The position numbers and the translations under genes are program-made. A stretch of DNA of 5,769 nucleotides from NCBI GenBank assembly GCA_013362385.1, contig JABFWC010000011.1:1-5769 (forward strand), written 5' to 3'. The notes beneath the pieces were generated by a model. The model was not told the origin of the DNA and did not search any database. It was given only the letters and a program-made list of their open reading frames with translations. Below are positions 5,675 through 5,769 of this stretch, one piece after another; position 1 is the first letter of the stretch; every line of letters starts with the position of its first letter. The stretch is from Pseudarthrobacter sp. (GTDB lineage: Bacteria; Actinomycetota; Actinomycetes; Actinomycetales; Micrococcaceae).

Positions 5675-5714
5675 GGCAGCACGGGCCCGGTACCGGCGCT
5701 GCTGCCGGGTTTGT
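5675..5714 (+). terminator. Intrinsic terminator-like hairpin after the lipoprotein gene
   Basis: GGCAGCA (5675-5681) pairs perfectly with TGCTGCC (5700-5706). The 18-nt interior contains the palindrome CCGGTACCGG (5687-5696), which can extend the fold. GGGTTTGTG follows, a short T-containing tail. It lies 16 nt past the stop codon. The strong stem and position support termination; the tail is weak. Confidence 0.6.
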
Positions 5715-5743
5715 GCCGAGCCCATCAGCACCACGGGGCCGCC

Positions 5744-5762
5744 TTAGTAGGTCCCCTACAAA
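5744..5762. promoter_or_regulatory. Short dyad at the window end, possible operator
   Basis: TTAGTAGG (5744-5751) and CCTACAAA (5755-5762) form an inverted repeat with 7 of 8 positions matching around a 3-nt centre. It lies in locally AT-richer sequence beyond the terminator, a plausible place for a promoter/operator of a gene outside the window. The core GTAGG-TCC-CCTAC could also be a small RNA hairpin. No gene is visible to anchor it. Confidence 0.25.
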
Positions 5763-5769
5763 ATCGGGG

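Noticed and set aside
5231..5734. A 167-codon minus-strand frame opposite the lipoprotein
   Set aside because: It is antisense to a gene with a signal peptide, lipobox and Cys/His/Asp residues, and it runs through the terminator hairpin.

Overview
The window looks like a chromosomal segment of a high-GC actinobacterium, most likely Micrococcaceae (Arthrobacter or Pseudarthrobacter type). The base composition is GC-rich throughout, third codon positions are strongly G/C, and genes are packed with ATGA or 0-3 nt junctions. The products (SURF1, a CxxxxC/CxxH mini-protein, a YbaK-type deacylase, an ABC-F ATPase and a spore-photoproduct-lyase-like radical SAM protein) fit that group. The assignment is inferred from style and remembered family distribution, not from a search. 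I see no mobile element, CRISPR array, rRNA or tRNA.

Layout. Bases 1-1680 hold a tight + strand run: the C-terminal end of an unidentified protein, an 87-aa Cys/His protein, a SURF1 family membrane protein and a YbaK/EbsC-type aminoacyl-tRNA deacylase. Junctions are ATGA overlap, 0 nt and 3 nt, so this is almost certainly one transcript. The 195-bp convergent gap (1681-1875) holds a terminator-like hairpin for the + operon, an extra GC-rich hairpin cluster, and an 8-bp perfect stem just beyond the minus-strand gene. The minus strand 3474-1876 encodes a two-domain ABC-F ATPase with a GTG start. The stop codon of a possible 20-codon leader ORF overlaps that GTG.

A 267-bp divergent intergenic region (3475-3741) separates the ABC-F gene from a + strand radical SAM gene of the spore photoproduct lyase family (3742-4806). 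Nineteen bases later comes a secreted lipoprotein with a Pro/Ser/Ala-rich tether and a papain/C39-like Cys-His-Asp domain (4826-5659). A strong GC hairpin (5675-5706) closes this unit. The last 26 bases contain a small dyad that may belong to the next gene.

How the genes relate: SURF1 points to cytochrome oxidase assembly, and YbaK and ABC-F to translation quality control or ribosome function. The SPL-like protein suggests DNA photoproduct or other radical chemistry, and the lipoprotein acts outside the membrane. No single pathway joins them all. The points most worth attention are the SPL-like enzyme, which keeps the iron-sulfur and SAM-binding features but has Glu where classical SPL has its hydrogen-donor Cys, and the Cys-Cys-containing leader ORF coupled to the ABC-F gene.
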